Below, in pieces: positions 41,906 to 54,449 of a stretch of DNA of 64,000 nucleotides (positions are counted from its first letter, which is position 1; every line of letters begins with the position of its first letter). The notes beneath the pieces are model-generated. The model saw nothing but the letters and a program-made list of their open reading frames with translations, made no database searches and had not been told where the DNA came from. A program made the translations under genes and the position numbers. This DNA comes from Paragonimus skrjabini miyazakii (lineage: Eukaryota; Platyhelminthes; Trematoda; Plagiorchiida; Troglotrematidae), in contig JTDE01000202.1 of assembly GCA_014338405.1 (NCBI GenBank), positions 226,471 through 290,470 on the forward strand, given 5' to 3'.

Positions 41906-44900
41906 CTTTGCATCGCATTTGTCCTTTCAGCTATCCAGCTGTGCGACAATATGTTAACTAACAGTAACAAAACTATATTCTGGTCAATTACAAATTGTCT
42001 GTAATAGCTTCTGCGCCCCAAGAACTGTTCAAGCTGTCGTTCCGAGGTTGGACTTGATTCGTTTGACATCTATAATGGTCTCAGACCCTCGCTTTGGTTC
42101 CACAATGCAGAAGCACCTCAGAGGTTTTCGCGAGTCAGGACATAGGTGTGTTTTTGAATAAATCTATTTCATAAGTCCTGTTGAAGACAGCCTGAGATTA
42201 CGCCCCGGAGAGATATTTTGATTGATTGCAAATCATAGTTTCTCCCACCCACAAAGTCCTACATTCTAGTCTTTCAGTAACTTCATCGGCTGACGCCAGA
42301 ATGTAAAGGATATCTGTGATAAACCAAACGGCACATATTGCCCCCNNNNNNNNNNNNNNNNNNNNNNNNNNNNNNNNNNNNNNNNNNNNNNNNNNNNNNN
42401 NNNNNNNNNNNNNNNNNNNNNNNNNNNNNNNNNNNNNNNNNNNNNGGTTTGGTTGTTGCTTACCAGTAATCTTGGCCCCAGTAGACGATTGTGGATAACG
42501 TTGACTGATACAATTCGTCCAAAATGGCTCTGAACAAATGTACTGTGCCTCGGATTTTTATCCGTTGAAAACTGTTACAGAAACTCAAGGTTTCTTCTAT
42601 CTGCTTCAGTGAGGATCAATCGTCTCTTTAATTACGCCTTCCCTTAGAATATAGGTTTGTGGTTTTCTTAATTCCTACTCTGGATGATCTGATATCCTGC
42701 AGGATCATATGATTCGAGCTTCCCGTTGTTAGGATGATTCCAAGTTTGGGTCACTTGAAAAGTAGTCGTCATCAATTGCAAACAATTCTCTAAGTTAGTT
42801 AATCATCATTCACACAATAAACAGTCGCATTTGGATGCACCATTACTCAGCACTTGACCGACCTAAGCTATCCGGCTTCTGACTGAAGCACAGATTTGCA
42901 CTTGATGTTCACCTCCCCAGTGGCCAAGCAAACAAATGTTACAGTCGCTGGTGCGATGCAGCTGCTAAGTAACTCGATTTTTACTGACCTCAACAACCCA
43001 TTAAACTACAAGGGAGTTTAATGTTCACAAAACAGTGCTCTACGAATGCTGGTTCATTCGATTTCAAATCTCTTCACATTTTAAACTTCTTCCAGGTTCC
43101 TTCTGGTTGTGCTTCATTCTCTTGGAGGTCGGGATGTTTACTATAAGGTGATTCATCTTGTCTCACTAATTCCTTTAGCTGCATGTTGCGTTGCTGTTTC
43201 CTTACGAATGTCGCGGCCATCGTTACTGTCATCAGTTCTCAAGTGAGAGACGAACCACATGCGCTCGATTACTAACTCATTCCAGGGGTTCCTGATATCC
43301 TATCGGTGGAGATGGATTGTAGATGAACCAGTCGGTCAGTAGCTGGTTCCGCAGCGTTGAGTCCAGTTTGGACGGCGGTTTATCCAACAATTTTGGGAGA
43401 TCAACTGCATCATTTAGGGTCCCATTTTTGTCCCGACTCCTAAGCTGTTCTGATGATGATGAGCAGTCGGATCAGCGACCAACTGTAACTACAAGGTCTT
43501 TCTTCATCGTGGTTCACTCCAATTTCCCAGAGCTTCTTGTTATTGCATCCATTATTGTCTTCTCTTTGGGAAGTAAGCTTGTGATGACCGTTCTTGACAC
43601 TTACTAAATCAGCGACGTTCTCGTGCACCCACAGAAAGGTCAGAACGTTTACATTTGTTACCAGCTGCGACCAAGGCGTTCTCATTTTCCACTTAGTCAT
43701 AAGATCACTCTTGTCGAAGAGGTTACTAGCACCAGGAACTGGATAATGTCGAGACTAACGTGCCTTACTAATTCAGTACCAGGAACAGGAACAATTGTTT
43801 GTATGCACTGATCGTTCTGGATTTTATTTGAGTGATCAGAAGTTATCTAGGCACCTACTGGGAGACTAGATTTTTCCTCGCCGTAGTCTTGTGAAGGTTA
43901 CATTTCGTGTGGATCAGAAGAGGAACCATCAGTATGTATATTCAGACGATGCGCTACTTACAAATACTTTGAGTAGACAATTACAATGCAAGAAGAAGTT
44001 CGTTAAGTCTACTGGGATTGGCTGTAATAATTTATTATCTGTAACACTGTTGACGGCACTCTTTCATTAGCTGGTTCCTGTTAGAAATCTATTACGGCTT
44101 TTGTACTTCAATGAAATTTTTAGCCAACCTTGTTCACAAAACCATAATATTGATCAGCAATCTCCATTTTAAGGAACAAAATTCTCACCAGACATAAATT
44201 CGATTGATATGAAGTCGTTTCAGTGAAACTCACAAGCTGAATATCAAACGAGATTTTTTGTTATTATGTTTTAAATAGTTCAGTCTGTTTTCCTTTACAC
44301 ACACATTTGTGTTACATCGTTTGAGGGTCTCGTTAATTGTTCTGCTGAGAAAACATGTTCACAAAACCATCAGTCACTTGAATAATGAATTTCGCTTAGT
44401 ACAAGATCATCTCTTTAGGACTTTTGGCCTTTCAACCTCTGTATGTGGAAGTTGGGTCACCAGAGATTTTTCGGCCAAATTTTGACCTCATTTGCAATTG
44501 CTAACCCGACAAAGTGGTAGGATATCGGTCCACTGTTTTTACACTTTTGACACTAATTTGAACTTGTTCGTTTGTTGATTACAAGATCACAGAGATACTG
44601 GGAATAAACAGGTTGACATGTTCGATAACCCTGGGCTGCATGCTTGATTTGATGCTTATAACAAGGGATTAGGCAGCTACCATAGAATAGGATAATTTAG
44701 AAAGTGCATATATATTGAAAAAAATATTTTTGCGAAATAGTAGCGAGAAAGTGAGATTGGTAACATTTTCATCCTTCCAGCTGTGATATGTTGAACCATC
44801 CGGTCAAGGTTAACCAAACAAAATTATTTAACTAACTGTCAAACTAAAATGAGAAAGCACCTGCCGAATTTGTTTCAACTTTTTGAACACAGAATTTAAA

Positions 44901-45000
44901 TTTCAGCTGACTGTATGATTTATTGCCTGACGAATTTTGCCACATCCCATGGGGTACACACTGCAATGTTGATGTTTATATGGTATATTCACACAAACCT
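41906..45000. other. Unassigned non-coding DNA (with gap)
   Basis: Nothing recognised. Frames at 43,323-43,811 overlap on opposite strands without family signature. Confidence 0.5.
42346..42445. other. Assembly gap (100 N)
   Basis: Run of exactly 100 N, so true size is unknown. Confidence 0.99.
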
Positions 45001-48000
45001 AGCAAAAGCAAATGCATATCAGTTCACACACACAACCTGGCTCAGATTGAACATGAGATGAAACAGCTGTGGTAGTCGGAGATATGCCAACACTGCGGCG
45101 CAAGCAGCCAGCATCTTCGACTGCACGTCAGTTGTTGACCTCTGGACATTAGGTCATCATATTTCATGCTTTCAAATTCATAACCAACGGCTGCCTCAGT
45201 TCTCTAAGGCTTTTGCCATTCGCAGGTGGTAACCATTTTTCCATCAACAAATATACATAGTCGTCAGTCTGAAAATGTTGCGGTAAATGCACAGTTTCCT
45301 TACAAATTTGCATGTCTGTGAGTTGAATGTGTGTCTGTATTTCTTTTCAGTTAACTTGTTCGACTGTGTTTTATATTCACCAACACTGCAGTATGTATCT
45401 GATAAGATGACGCAAACTTCACAAGGCAATAAATCGAACAGTCTGCTTTTTTTGACTTCTGTTTACAAATTTATTTCAGGAAACAACCACTGCCATTTCG
45501 TTCAATAGGTATTTGGCTGAACATTCTCAGACCGGTAATAAAAACAAGGTGCAGCGAGCAAGTTGTTTCCAGTTGTTTATCATTATATCAAACACACAAC
45601 GCTTACATGGAACGTTTTATCGACGCGAAACCAACACATGAAGCATCCAGTTCGAATGAGGTCAGTCTGGTCACTGATACAAAAGGAGTCAACACTGATT
45701 TAACTACATCATACTTATGACGTACTTCGAACAGCCGCAGTATTCACGACGGCGGCGTGAATGATGGAGCATGACACTCATAAGACCTGAACAAAACATT
45801 TCGGTGTACCCATGATTAGATTACTTAGTTGGTTTCTAACTGCCTTAGCTGTGGTCAAAATTGGGAATCTTAAGACTTTCGTATGTTTGTTCTTGCCTCG
45901 GTAAATCGGACGAGAATAAGAGGCCGGGTTGACGGCATGACACGAATCGACAAGATATGATACAGTTGCGTTGGTAATTGTTCTAACAATTTCACCATTG
46001 ATATAGGCTGGATGATGTTTGAGGATATGCTCAGATTAACGCCTGCTCGTGTTAGTCCCACAGCAGCAAGAAAGGTAATATACACAGTGAGTGTCCGCAG
46101 AAACAGACGTTATCCGTCAACAGTAGACACAAGGCTGGAGTAGAGTTGAAACGAGCAAGCATTTCCACGAATCACAATGGATAACCATCTTGTACGGACA
46201 AGATGAACGACAAAGACAACTCGCCAGAAACTGTATCGTGTGTTCGTGTTCTCATGGCCCTAACAGACAAGTAGTTTATGAAATTTCTTTTTGCGTCAGT
46301 GCTGCAAAGCTGCTGAAATGAATATCCTGCATATTCCGGGATTCTTTTCCAAGAATCTCAAGTTGAACTTATTCTTCAGCACAGCGCTAAGTGGGTATAT
46401 CCAGAAAGGCTTAGTTGTTGTGACCTTCTACTGTGAATTTTACTTTAATGCAGATGATGCTGAAAATGCTTCAGACATCCGTTGGATTAGCAGGTTCGCT
46501 AACCACGTGCAAGATATTATCCACATATAGCCTATAAACGCTACATCCACCAACTATTCGAATTCTAATGTTCGAGTTAAACTGATGAGCTGATCACACA
46601 TAGGCGGAGATTGAACCGATTAATTCAGAACACACGATTAACCATAACTGAACTTTGACAAAACTGTCGGAAAAAGTTGGGTGTTCTCGAATGCTTACAA
46701 TTTTTACTGGCCTAACAAATGTTCGTGGAGTATCGGCTAGATTCCTTGTTCATTTTAACACCGTGCGAATAGTAATAGGCAAATTTGCTATGAATGATCA
46801 CAACAGAGTTCGAAGTTAGCTCTCTAGTACACCGTTGACTACATGAACACTTCCATTCCTTCAGGTGCTCTATCCCGAAAAAATATTTCAAGTATAAAAT
46901 TCCAAATTTTATATAAGCAGCAATGTGTCGTTTTTATTAGACAGCTAGCAATAACTATAAAGCAGTTTGTCAGCAGATCTGCACCCTCATATCAATTTTG
47001 ATCATCCTAATAGCTATTGTATCTACTTCACTCAGATAGAACAATCGGCTTCCCAGATATACTGTTTAACCTACCACTTCAATGAAAGTCGAAGAGCTCC
47101 TGTGCGTATATATAACCACATGTGGTTGGTGCTGTACATTTGAAGGTAGCATCTACTTGTATCGTGTTTAGTGTAAACTGCAAGGAAGAAGACAGGAGGT
47201 AGAATGAGTAAAGAAAACTACAACAAATTTCCTAAATGCTGGTTAGTTAGATGACAGATTAAATAAAAGGGTAATTTCAATCACCGGAAAACTTAAAATA
47301 GATGCCTTCCAGTGATAAAGTGTAAGCTAGAAAGACATAAATATTGGGAACATAAGTCAGTTAGAGAAGGAATATAAGATAGGATGTATATCGGGTAGCA
47401 ATCTATGCCAAGAGATATGAGTATTGCTCATCCGGCAGAAGATGGGCAAAATTACAAGTTTGTTTAATAATAAGACTCGCAAAATTGCTTGGATGAATCG
47501 AAAAACAACCCGGAAAATAAAATTTGTAATTGGTCATCATGTTCAAGATTCCTGAAAGGAGAACAAGTGATTTACGATGCGATCAAAGATTAGCAGTCTG
47601 AAAAGATCAGTATATTTGCACTCGCCTTGAACTGAAACTTTCATCAACTTCTGGTTGACCGTTAGCCACTAGTTGCACTGTTGAGCTTCCAGTCTTAGTT
47701 GAGTGCTTGGTATTGACAGCATTTATCGCTTAGCTGCAAACTGACGTCTGTTTAGTGTAAATCGAGACTGAGTTACGTGCATACTATGCACTTAAATCCT
47801 TAACTACAAGACCGTCACAGATAGACCTTTGGATGGCTATCTGGATAACACTTCTAGACCTCTCGCTCAACGCTCTGTACTGATGTGTAATACTATCGAG
47901 AGCGCTCGCCTAAATAGCAATTCGACAAAACAACTTCTGATGACCGGAGTTTCTTTCATTCACAGAATGAGTGCTTCGAAATCCGTAGGTTATTAGTCCT

Positions 48001-48980
48001 GGTTCACCGGGAATTAACCTAGAACAAGTTCCACTCACCTCTGCTTCAGTTAATACCCTCGGTGTCCATAATAACTTTTCATGTACGTTGTGTCATTTGA
48101 GCCTTCCATTCATATGCATGCTAAGACGTTGTAATGCACAAAACAATTCCGTACGTAGCTACATAAGAACTTGAAACACTGACGGTTAGTGCAGTAATTT
48201 GAGATGTTGTTCACCGAGGCAATTCTGGAAGATAAATTGCACCAATAGAAACTAAAAAATAAGATTTCTCCGAACAACAATTAGTCGTATTCATACAGGC
48301 TGTTGTAATGAGGATGTTGATGATGATCGTGGAGTTATTGATGAAGACAAGGATGAGAAAAATGATACGTAATTATATATTCCCTGTTTAATATACGTAA
48401 TATACAGACTTTTGCATGGTGTGAAAATATTGAGCTATTTCTGCAATTACATGTTCCGTTAGATAGATAGCAAGTTTGCTGTGATTGTTTATTGAACACT
48501 ATTTGCCTGGGATTCACTTAATCAAATTGCGGTCATATCTCCCTAAATCTTTTTAGTTCATGTTAGCTTTGTATCTATATCTCCTGTAGGATTGTCAGTG
48601 TTATACATCGCCGGCTGTGTACATGGTTGCTGGTGTAATCTTAACATCACAGAAGTACCGCAGGACAATAGCCTTTATAGGAAAATATTTTACAGAAATT
48701 TTGCCAGAAGAAAAGTAAAATGCTCATTAGTGAAGCACACAATAAAACATAATCATACTTAATGTAATCCAACGAAACATTAATACATATGCACGGAACT
48801 ATGACTAATTCTGTCTTTGGAATTATATTATTCACTATTTCAGAACGGCTTGTAGGCAAAAGGTAGTGTCTTCTACTGGTAACGTTTCACTTTTGACACA
48901 AACATTTCTACAAAGCAGATGAGCCAGTTACAGATTGGATGGTAAGCATAGTAAGCTAGACGTAAGCAGCCGCACGGAAC
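45001..48980. other. Unassigned non-coding DNA
   Basis: No coding or element signal recognised in 4 kb. Frames at 45,244-45,508, 45,870-46,085 and 46,291-46,530 are isolated and unremarkable. Confidence 0.5.
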
Positions 48981-48984
48981 AGAA

Positions 48985-49050
48985 GTTAACAGGTCACGTG
49001 ACAAGTGCACATTAACAAGGGTCGGTACTGGGTTCGAATCGTTAATTACA
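48985..49050 (+). tRNA. tRNA-like relic with near-canonical B box
   Basis: GGGTTCGAATCG lies at about 49,030-49,041, preceded at the right distance by AACAGGTCACGTGACAAG, a poor A box. Probably a SINE head. No closed acceptor or T stem. Confidence 0.3.
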
Positions 49051-49782
49051 GCAAATCAAGACATGTGAACACCTAGACAAGAATGAAACCGTTATAATGG
49101 TATTTAAGAAAGGCTAGTCATGAGCAAATGAACGATTTATCAGGTCGTAGGTCAAGGACCGAGTGCAGATAGCCAACTGTTAGTACTATGTCTGAATTGC
49201 TGGTTATGATAGGATAGGTAGGCCTGTGAGATGAGAAAAAAGTACAGTCATTGTTTTAATTCACCCAACTCAAGTGGCTTTGGCATTTCTGGCGGAAGAG
49301 GCGTAATTTAGACCCCTGGGGATATTGGCTTTACCCGACAGTCAGTGCAAGTAGATTCAAGATGGGCCAGAGCTCGACGCTGTCAGTTCTATTCATGGCT
49401 TACTTGGTCTGCTTACTTTCCATGGCTTTTGCGACTAAGCCTTCCTTTCTAGTTGTACACCTTAATCTATCTAACCCGACAGCTTCGTATATAATGCGCG
49501 ACTAACAGTTGTGTAATTCTTGATCATGGCTAGGTGCTCCAGTCAACTTGAGGAGAGGGGGAGCTTTTCTATTGTTATTTCGGCACTCAGTTATTTTAGT
49601 TGTAGGTTCTCACGCCTTCTGTCAAGTATAAACCTGTTCTTAGCAACACTACTCAAAAGCAGCAGGTTCTGCTGACCTTGAATGGAATTTCCTTGAATTC
49701 ATGGACTACTGGAGCTCTATTCCTGATCACTTGGAGATTACTATCAGCCATTCAGGTCTAAGTGTATACTGAGGTAATGGGA
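49051..49782. other. Mostly unassigned; right part may belong to a LINE endonuclease
   Basis: The last 150 bases may be the upstream half of the endonuclease remnant interrupted by the palindromic element. A frame with DYWSSIPDHLEITIS fits loosely. The rest is unrecognised. Confidence 0.3.
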
Positions 49783-49792
49783 ACTTTATACT
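49783..49792 (+). repeat. Target-site duplication, left copy
   Basis: ACTTTATACT, repeated exactly at 50,218-50,227. Confidence 0.8.
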
Positions 49793-49870
49793 TCAAGTTG
49801 AATATCACCCACAATTGATCACAGCTGTCATATTCTCATAGACTTTCCAGTCGGCTTCTTTCAAACAGAA

Positions 49871-49915
49871 GCACTAGACTCGAGTTTCATTCTCATTAGA
49901 GCTCGTCAGTAGTGC
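49871..49915 (-). ncRNA. Type I hammerhead ribozyme, intact core and stem I
   Basis: Minus strand: GCACTA, CTGACGA, GCTCT-AATG-AGAAT, GAAA, CTCGAGT, C, TAGTGC. Stem I is six Watson-Crick pairs, every invariant core base is present, and the cleavage triplet is GTC. Stem II has a closing G-U and one C-A mismatch. Stem III sequence ACTCGAGT is an eight-base palindrome, so two RNA molecules could share an eight-pair stem III and form a dimeric hammerhead. Confidence 0.78.
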
Positions 49916-49931
49916 ATATTCTCGCCACTGC

Positions 49932-49990
49932 CGGTACTAGAACCACGGCCACGTTGTTCATGAGGCAACTGTGTTTACCACTGCGCCACT
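49932..49990 (-). promoter_or_regulatory. tRNA-like internal Pol III promoter of left arm
   Basis: On the minus strand AGTGGCGCAGTGG (A box, 49,990-49,978) and TGGTTCTAGTACC (B box, 49,944-49,932). Normal spacing. Confidence 0.6.
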
Positions 49991-50060
49991 GACCTCACAT
50001 TAGGCACGACCGAATTATCATATGTGAACGCTCAACCACTTTCGTTTGTGACGAAAATAT

Positions 50061-50108
50061 GCACTACTGACGAGCTGCTCTCATGAGAGCGAAACTCGAG
50101 TTTAGTGC
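50061..50108 (+). ncRNA. Hammerhead ribozyme of right arm, with 3-base insertion
   Basis: GCACTA, CTGACGA, then GCT inserted before a perfect GCTCT-CATG-AGAGC stem II, GAAA, CTCGAG, triplet GTT in place of GTC, TAGTGC. Core blocks are intact and stem I is perfect. The extra three bases at the foot of stem II may impair folding. Confidence 0.65.
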
Positions 50109-50217
50109 TTCTTTTCGAAAGAGGCCGACTAGAAAGTCCATGGGAATGTGACAGTTGCGATAAATTGTAGGTGATGTCCAACTTGAAATAAACCAAATCC
50201 CCGACTACTCACCAGTT

Positions 50218-50227
50218 ACTTTATACT
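50218..50227 (+). repeat. Target-site duplication, right copy
   Basis: ACTTTATACT, identical to 49,783-49,792. Confidence 0.8.
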
Positions 50228-50480
50228 CCCTATCTCTGAAGCTGATGTCACGGAGTTCATCTGTTCCGCGGTGAAAACTACACCAAACTCCGATCTTCTG
50301 TCAGTCATCTACAGGACTCCTCTCAGAACAGTCATAGAAGACTTTCTTATCTTATTGCTGGCTACTGAAAAACTTACCCGAAGAATTACATTTTGTTCAT
50401 TTTAAAAATCCTACTTCGACTCCTGTTCAACTTGATCTTGTTAAATAGATACAGAGTGCCTCCTTTTGGTATTTTATGGC
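50228..50480 (+). pseudogene. CR1/jockey-like LINE endonuclease remnant
   Basis: The forward frame reads ISEADVTEFICSAVKT and LLSVIYRTPLRTVIEDFLILLLATEK. This fits the AP-like endonuclease segment of CR1/jockey LINEs, where E-F/W-V is followed by L-L-x-V-V-Y-R-x-P and later by a G-D-F-N motif, which is not seen here. NPTSTPVQLDLV follows, then stops. It is the host sequence into which the palindromic element inserted. Assignment by eye only. Confidence 0.42.
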
Positions 50481-51209
50481 AAGACGACACATCTGATATG
50501 ACAACCATTAGTGAGAATTCATTTAGACGTTAAAATAGAACGTATGAAAGCATCTTGTCCGTACATATTGGTGTTTTAAAACCATTCAACCAAATATCCC
50601 ATGGTTCGACAAAACAATACTATCAGCCAACAGCTCGTCCATCGTTTTAAACAAATGCTATTGATCTGTTAACAAATCAGCAGTGTGATTTTAGAAACCG
50701 AGTATTCTGGAAGTAAGTGTCTAGCAGGGTTATCCCTTGTTCCTGTTTCCTCTTATCATGGTATAAGCTGAACTTATCTGATCTTTTCTGTTTTCAACCT
50801 TGTCCTAAACGTATCTGATCGCGAACTGGACCATCTTTTTTATTTAGCTCCTACGAGAAATGCGTTGACAGTGGAACTGGGCCAACCGTAAGACAGTTTG
50901 CTTAAAAAAGGTTAATCCATGAACCATTAGAAAGTCCATAATATTCATATGAAACCGGGTGAATGCAGGTGTACCACTGATCATTAGAATCACGAAGTAG
51001 CAAACAAGGCTTATTTTCTGCATTTCACCATCAAGCTAATTGCAACACGGTGGATATGAAAACAATAACTGGATTCAACAAGGAAATCGGTCAACAGTCA
51101 TCCTTTTAAGAGAAACCCTATGGTCAATATCATCAGAAGAAAGTTCAAGATGTGCATGAGGTTCTGTTATATTCCTGCTATCAAGTAACAGCTTGAAAAC
51201 AAACTGTCA
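50481..51209. other. Unassigned non-coding DNA
   Basis: Nothing recognised. It may include decayed upstream parts of the PLE that follows. Confidence 0.4.
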
Positions 51210-51475
51210 TGGTCAGCAATCAACTCTTGTTGAGCATGGTATATTAGACTTACTATAAGGCGACTGTTTGACCCTGTGCACGAAAATCACGTTGTGTAAC
51301 GCGACTAAAACGGTTTCAAACACGACTGTCAGTCAGTTGACCGACTATAATCATTCTGTTCAGATAGTCTACCGAGTACCAAGAAATCAATCAAGAATCG
51401 TGAGATTCCGACTGTTGATCGCGGCCGAAGCCATTTATGTCTGACTGAGCGACTCTGGCTGCTGTGTTTACAAGG
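51210..51475 (+). pseudogene. Penelope-like element, GIY-YIG endonuclease tail
   Basis: SWYIRLTIRRLFDPVHENH matches S-x-Y-I-G-R-T-x-R-R-L-x-x-R-x-H-E-H with small changes. After a shift VSNTTVSQLTDYNHSVQIVYRVPRNQSRIVRFRLLIAAEAIYV follows, closely matching the PLE C-terminus (L-T-D-x-N-H, V-V-Y-R-V-P-x-N, A-E-A-I). Then LSDSGCCVYKGFV-stop-TINFLWS corresponds to the closing C-x-Q-K-x-F-V-x-x-L-x-L-P-W. It resembles the 16.0 kb copy more than the 24.6 kb one. Multiple lesions. Confidence 0.68.
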
Positions 51476-54215
51476 GATTCGTCTAGACAATTAACTTCCT
51501 CTGGAGCAATTTAGAACAGTGATTATGTGACTGATAACACACACGTAGTTCACAGTCTCGATTGATCAGTTTTCGCAATCACCTTGGTTACTGTTTTCCA
51601 AATAGCTGTGTTTTAATAATTCGGATGAACAAATGAAGAAAACAGGCCTTCATCGCCATCTTGATTTTCTGGTAACCATTACTGCTATTTCTAAACAAGA
51701 TGACACCGGTCTCAAAAACCGTCGACAAGACTAAAGGAGAACAACAATCCTGCAAAGATCTAATTATACCAATCAACTGGAGAGAGATCTTTTCAACATT
51801 TACAGCCGCGAATATGTCATAAATGCCCTACTGAGTATTAGCAACTCCATTCACATCTCAGTTAACCCATCAAATTTGTTTTAGTGCTGGTCGTGAGATG
51901 ATTCTACGATACCTGGGTCGGGCAATTGACAGGAACACTGGAAATGATCACCACTACTCAAAGACATGTTTACCACATGCCCATACTTTGGCTCAAATTC
52001 AAGTGGCTTCGGGATACCCGTCCTCAATCGCGCACGCCTCGGAATACGCGATCTCACCCTCAGAATACACCTGTCTCCCAGATATCCAGGTTCACAAGGG
52101 GCTCTATGCGGCTGTTGTTTCCAACGGTTTACTCATTTGTCCTACACCGAGTTTGATGACCGATTCAGTTAGTACACACTAGACGGAAGCAAACTCAGTA
52201 TAGTTTTGAACGTTCTACAACACATGTGATATGCATACTTCCCGCACACTTAAACGACGGATACATGACCTCTGCTAACCCGATCCTTAAGACTTCCCTT
52301 GTTTATACACCAGACCGATAGAGCTTCAGATCGGCGTATTACCTACTAATATCACCGTTCACATGACAGCCAAAAGACAAGTGGATTACAGTGTTCAGCT
52401 GGTGACTGATGAAAATCTATCACATATATTTCGAAAATACTTTCTTAAAACATTGCATGAGGCACACACGACAACATATTGCAAAATTTACACGTTGAAA
52501 AGCAAATCTTTCACCAGCCTCGGAATCAGTATATTCTAGTATATGCCATCCTGGAACCTGACAACCTTATACATTTGAAAATGAAGCAACATTTTCCACT
52601 GATATGGCTATTAGTGACCCGTGCAATATATATGCCACAGACAACTTAGAGAGGGAAAACACAGCCCTCAAGGGATATTAGGCGCACAAAGTTGTTTATT
52701 CCTCCCTGGAACTGTCTTGTTTTACCACAGTTTCCATGCCCGCATCTTCACACAAACTGCGGTAACAGGTGTGCCTCTTTAAGTATCTTTCAAAGCCTTA
52801 TATTATCTTTTTTGGGACAGTTAATATGTACACCAGAAACTACGTATAATTTGCCACATTTTTTTCACTTGGAATACCATGCTAAATTTATGTGCCGCGT
52901 AGCACATGACTGACAATTGAGTTGTACCTCATTTTATGAAATATCTTGATAAATTATGTGAATGCTATGTGCGGAATATATTTTTTCGTTTTAAAATAAA
53001 TTGTTTACAAACATTTGCCACTTTAACATCCAGTACGCACCAGGATTTGGATGGCATTCAGATGGATCAGTTGGCGAACCAAATGGAACTGATCAGTGAA
53101 GGTAGGATATTTTTATCTCCGCTAGGCTACAGATGTAACAGTCAGATAACTCAGAAAAAAGACCTTATTTTGGCATTCAAACACTTGCATTTCAATATAT
53201 GCATAAGTTCCAGGTGACTACAGGGTTCATGTTGCACAACCAGCCATATACCTGAGAAGTCCACTTTCATTTGTAGAAAACCTTGACAATGGATGACTTT
53301 TTTTCAATCTAAAAGCAATAAACGTAGACTCCCTCAACTAGCTCGGATTATAGAAATGTGGTATTTGGCGCTAAAATTGATACATACTAGTGGAATTTGA
53401 CTAACTTACATTACAAGGTAGTTTTTATCTGAATTAGCAAAACATGAAAATACTATTTTTGATTATTTATGAATAGAACCAGAGTCAGCTAGAGTGAGCA
53501 CAAACTCACACTTTGCAGAGGGTTCAGCGAAGTAGTGAACTTTATGAGAAAAAAAGCGTATTCTGAAGTTTCCTGAAATAATGGATTATGATTTTGGACG
53601 TTTTCCTAATGATGTATGAGTTACTTGACTTTTGCGAATGATGTGCGGCTGCCAGTCCTAATGTCAACTGATTGGGTATATTTTTATTTGGATGTGGTGT
53701 AAATTTGCATCAAAAACACCATTACAAGTGCATTCGTCCAAATTACCTACGTTAGACCAACTAGCCTGTTTCCTTATCTGTGACACAAGGCCAAGCTCTG
53801 GGCATATTTTGCCGGACGTGTACACTGGGATGCAAGGAGTAACGACTACATGGAAGAATTCAGGATTGTGTAAATGGATAACTACAGTAAATGTAACCCA
53901 GTCCACCTCTATTCATACGTGAGGAATATGCCTAAGAAAGACAATGAGGTTATGAAGCAGAACTGAAGATACACGTCTTGCTAAGTTCTTCTGTTAGACA
54001 AAATTTCTACATTGTTCTGTAGTCTTGTCGTGATCAACTTTACTACTAGCTTCGTTAAATCACTGGGCAAACAGGCAGTATATAACAAAGTTTAATGATC
54101 TCAGTTAGCTCTACACATAAGCTATGCGCTGACATTGGTGTTTATGAAACATTGGTTGGTTTTATACTTTTTTAATTAGGTGTTTGTTATGCCATAAGTC
54201 AGATAGGTTCGTGAC
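51476..54215. other. Unassigned non-coding DNA
   Basis: Frames at 51,898-52,182 overlap in three phases in a slightly GC-richer patch, with no domain recognised. AACCCAGTCCACCTC near 53,894 recurs in similar form near 61,487 (AACCCAATCCACCTC), a short shared string of unknown origin. Confidence 0.4.
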
Positions 54216-54449
54216 TCATGTGGTGCTAAACGCTTCAGTGGGTCTATCGAGGTGAACTTGTTGAATAGTCATTATTGTTTGACTCGAAACTTTCCACACT
54301 ACCCATATATTACCAGGTTCCGGAAAATGTACATTCTTGTGTAGTGAAACTAGTTTAAGTGGACTCAATCTCATTTGTCTTGTTTCATCGCTTATCCAGT
54401 AAAGGCCAACTAAAAGATCGATACCGCCCAACCTATCCGTCGGGTGCAT
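54216..54449 (-). pseudogene. Possible BEL/Pao LTR-retrotransposon protease-region fragment
   Basis: The frame contains LGGIDLLVGLYWIS, then LVSLHKNVHFPEPGNIWVVW and VHLDRPTEAF. The order I-D-L-L-I-G-x-D, an aligned G-x-x-x-x-G step, and an L-x-x-F-W-like end recalls the BEL/Pao region after the protease. Without RT or integrase nearby this is only a suggestion. Confidence 0.28.

Larger units (their letters stand above)
49793..50217 (+). mobile_element. Palindromic tRNA/hammerhead element, full inverted dimer (copy 5)
   Basis: Starts TCAAGTTGAATATCACCC and ends CTCACCAGTT, as copy 1. The left arm on the minus strand is complete from tail through hammerhead and tRNA-like head to the leader (GTGGTTGAGCGTTC near 50,035). 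The right arm starts inside the unit at about 50,052, just before its hammerhead, and runs to the 3' extension AAATAAACCAAATCCCCG. The arms therefore differ in length: copy 1 lacks the left A box, while this copy lacks the right head. Flanking 10-bp exact repeats show insertion as a whole. Confidence 0.82.

Noticed and set aside
46583..46590. CTGATGAG (also at 16,609-16,616) as a hammerhead core
   Set aside because: No GAAA block at a compatible distance and no complementary stems.
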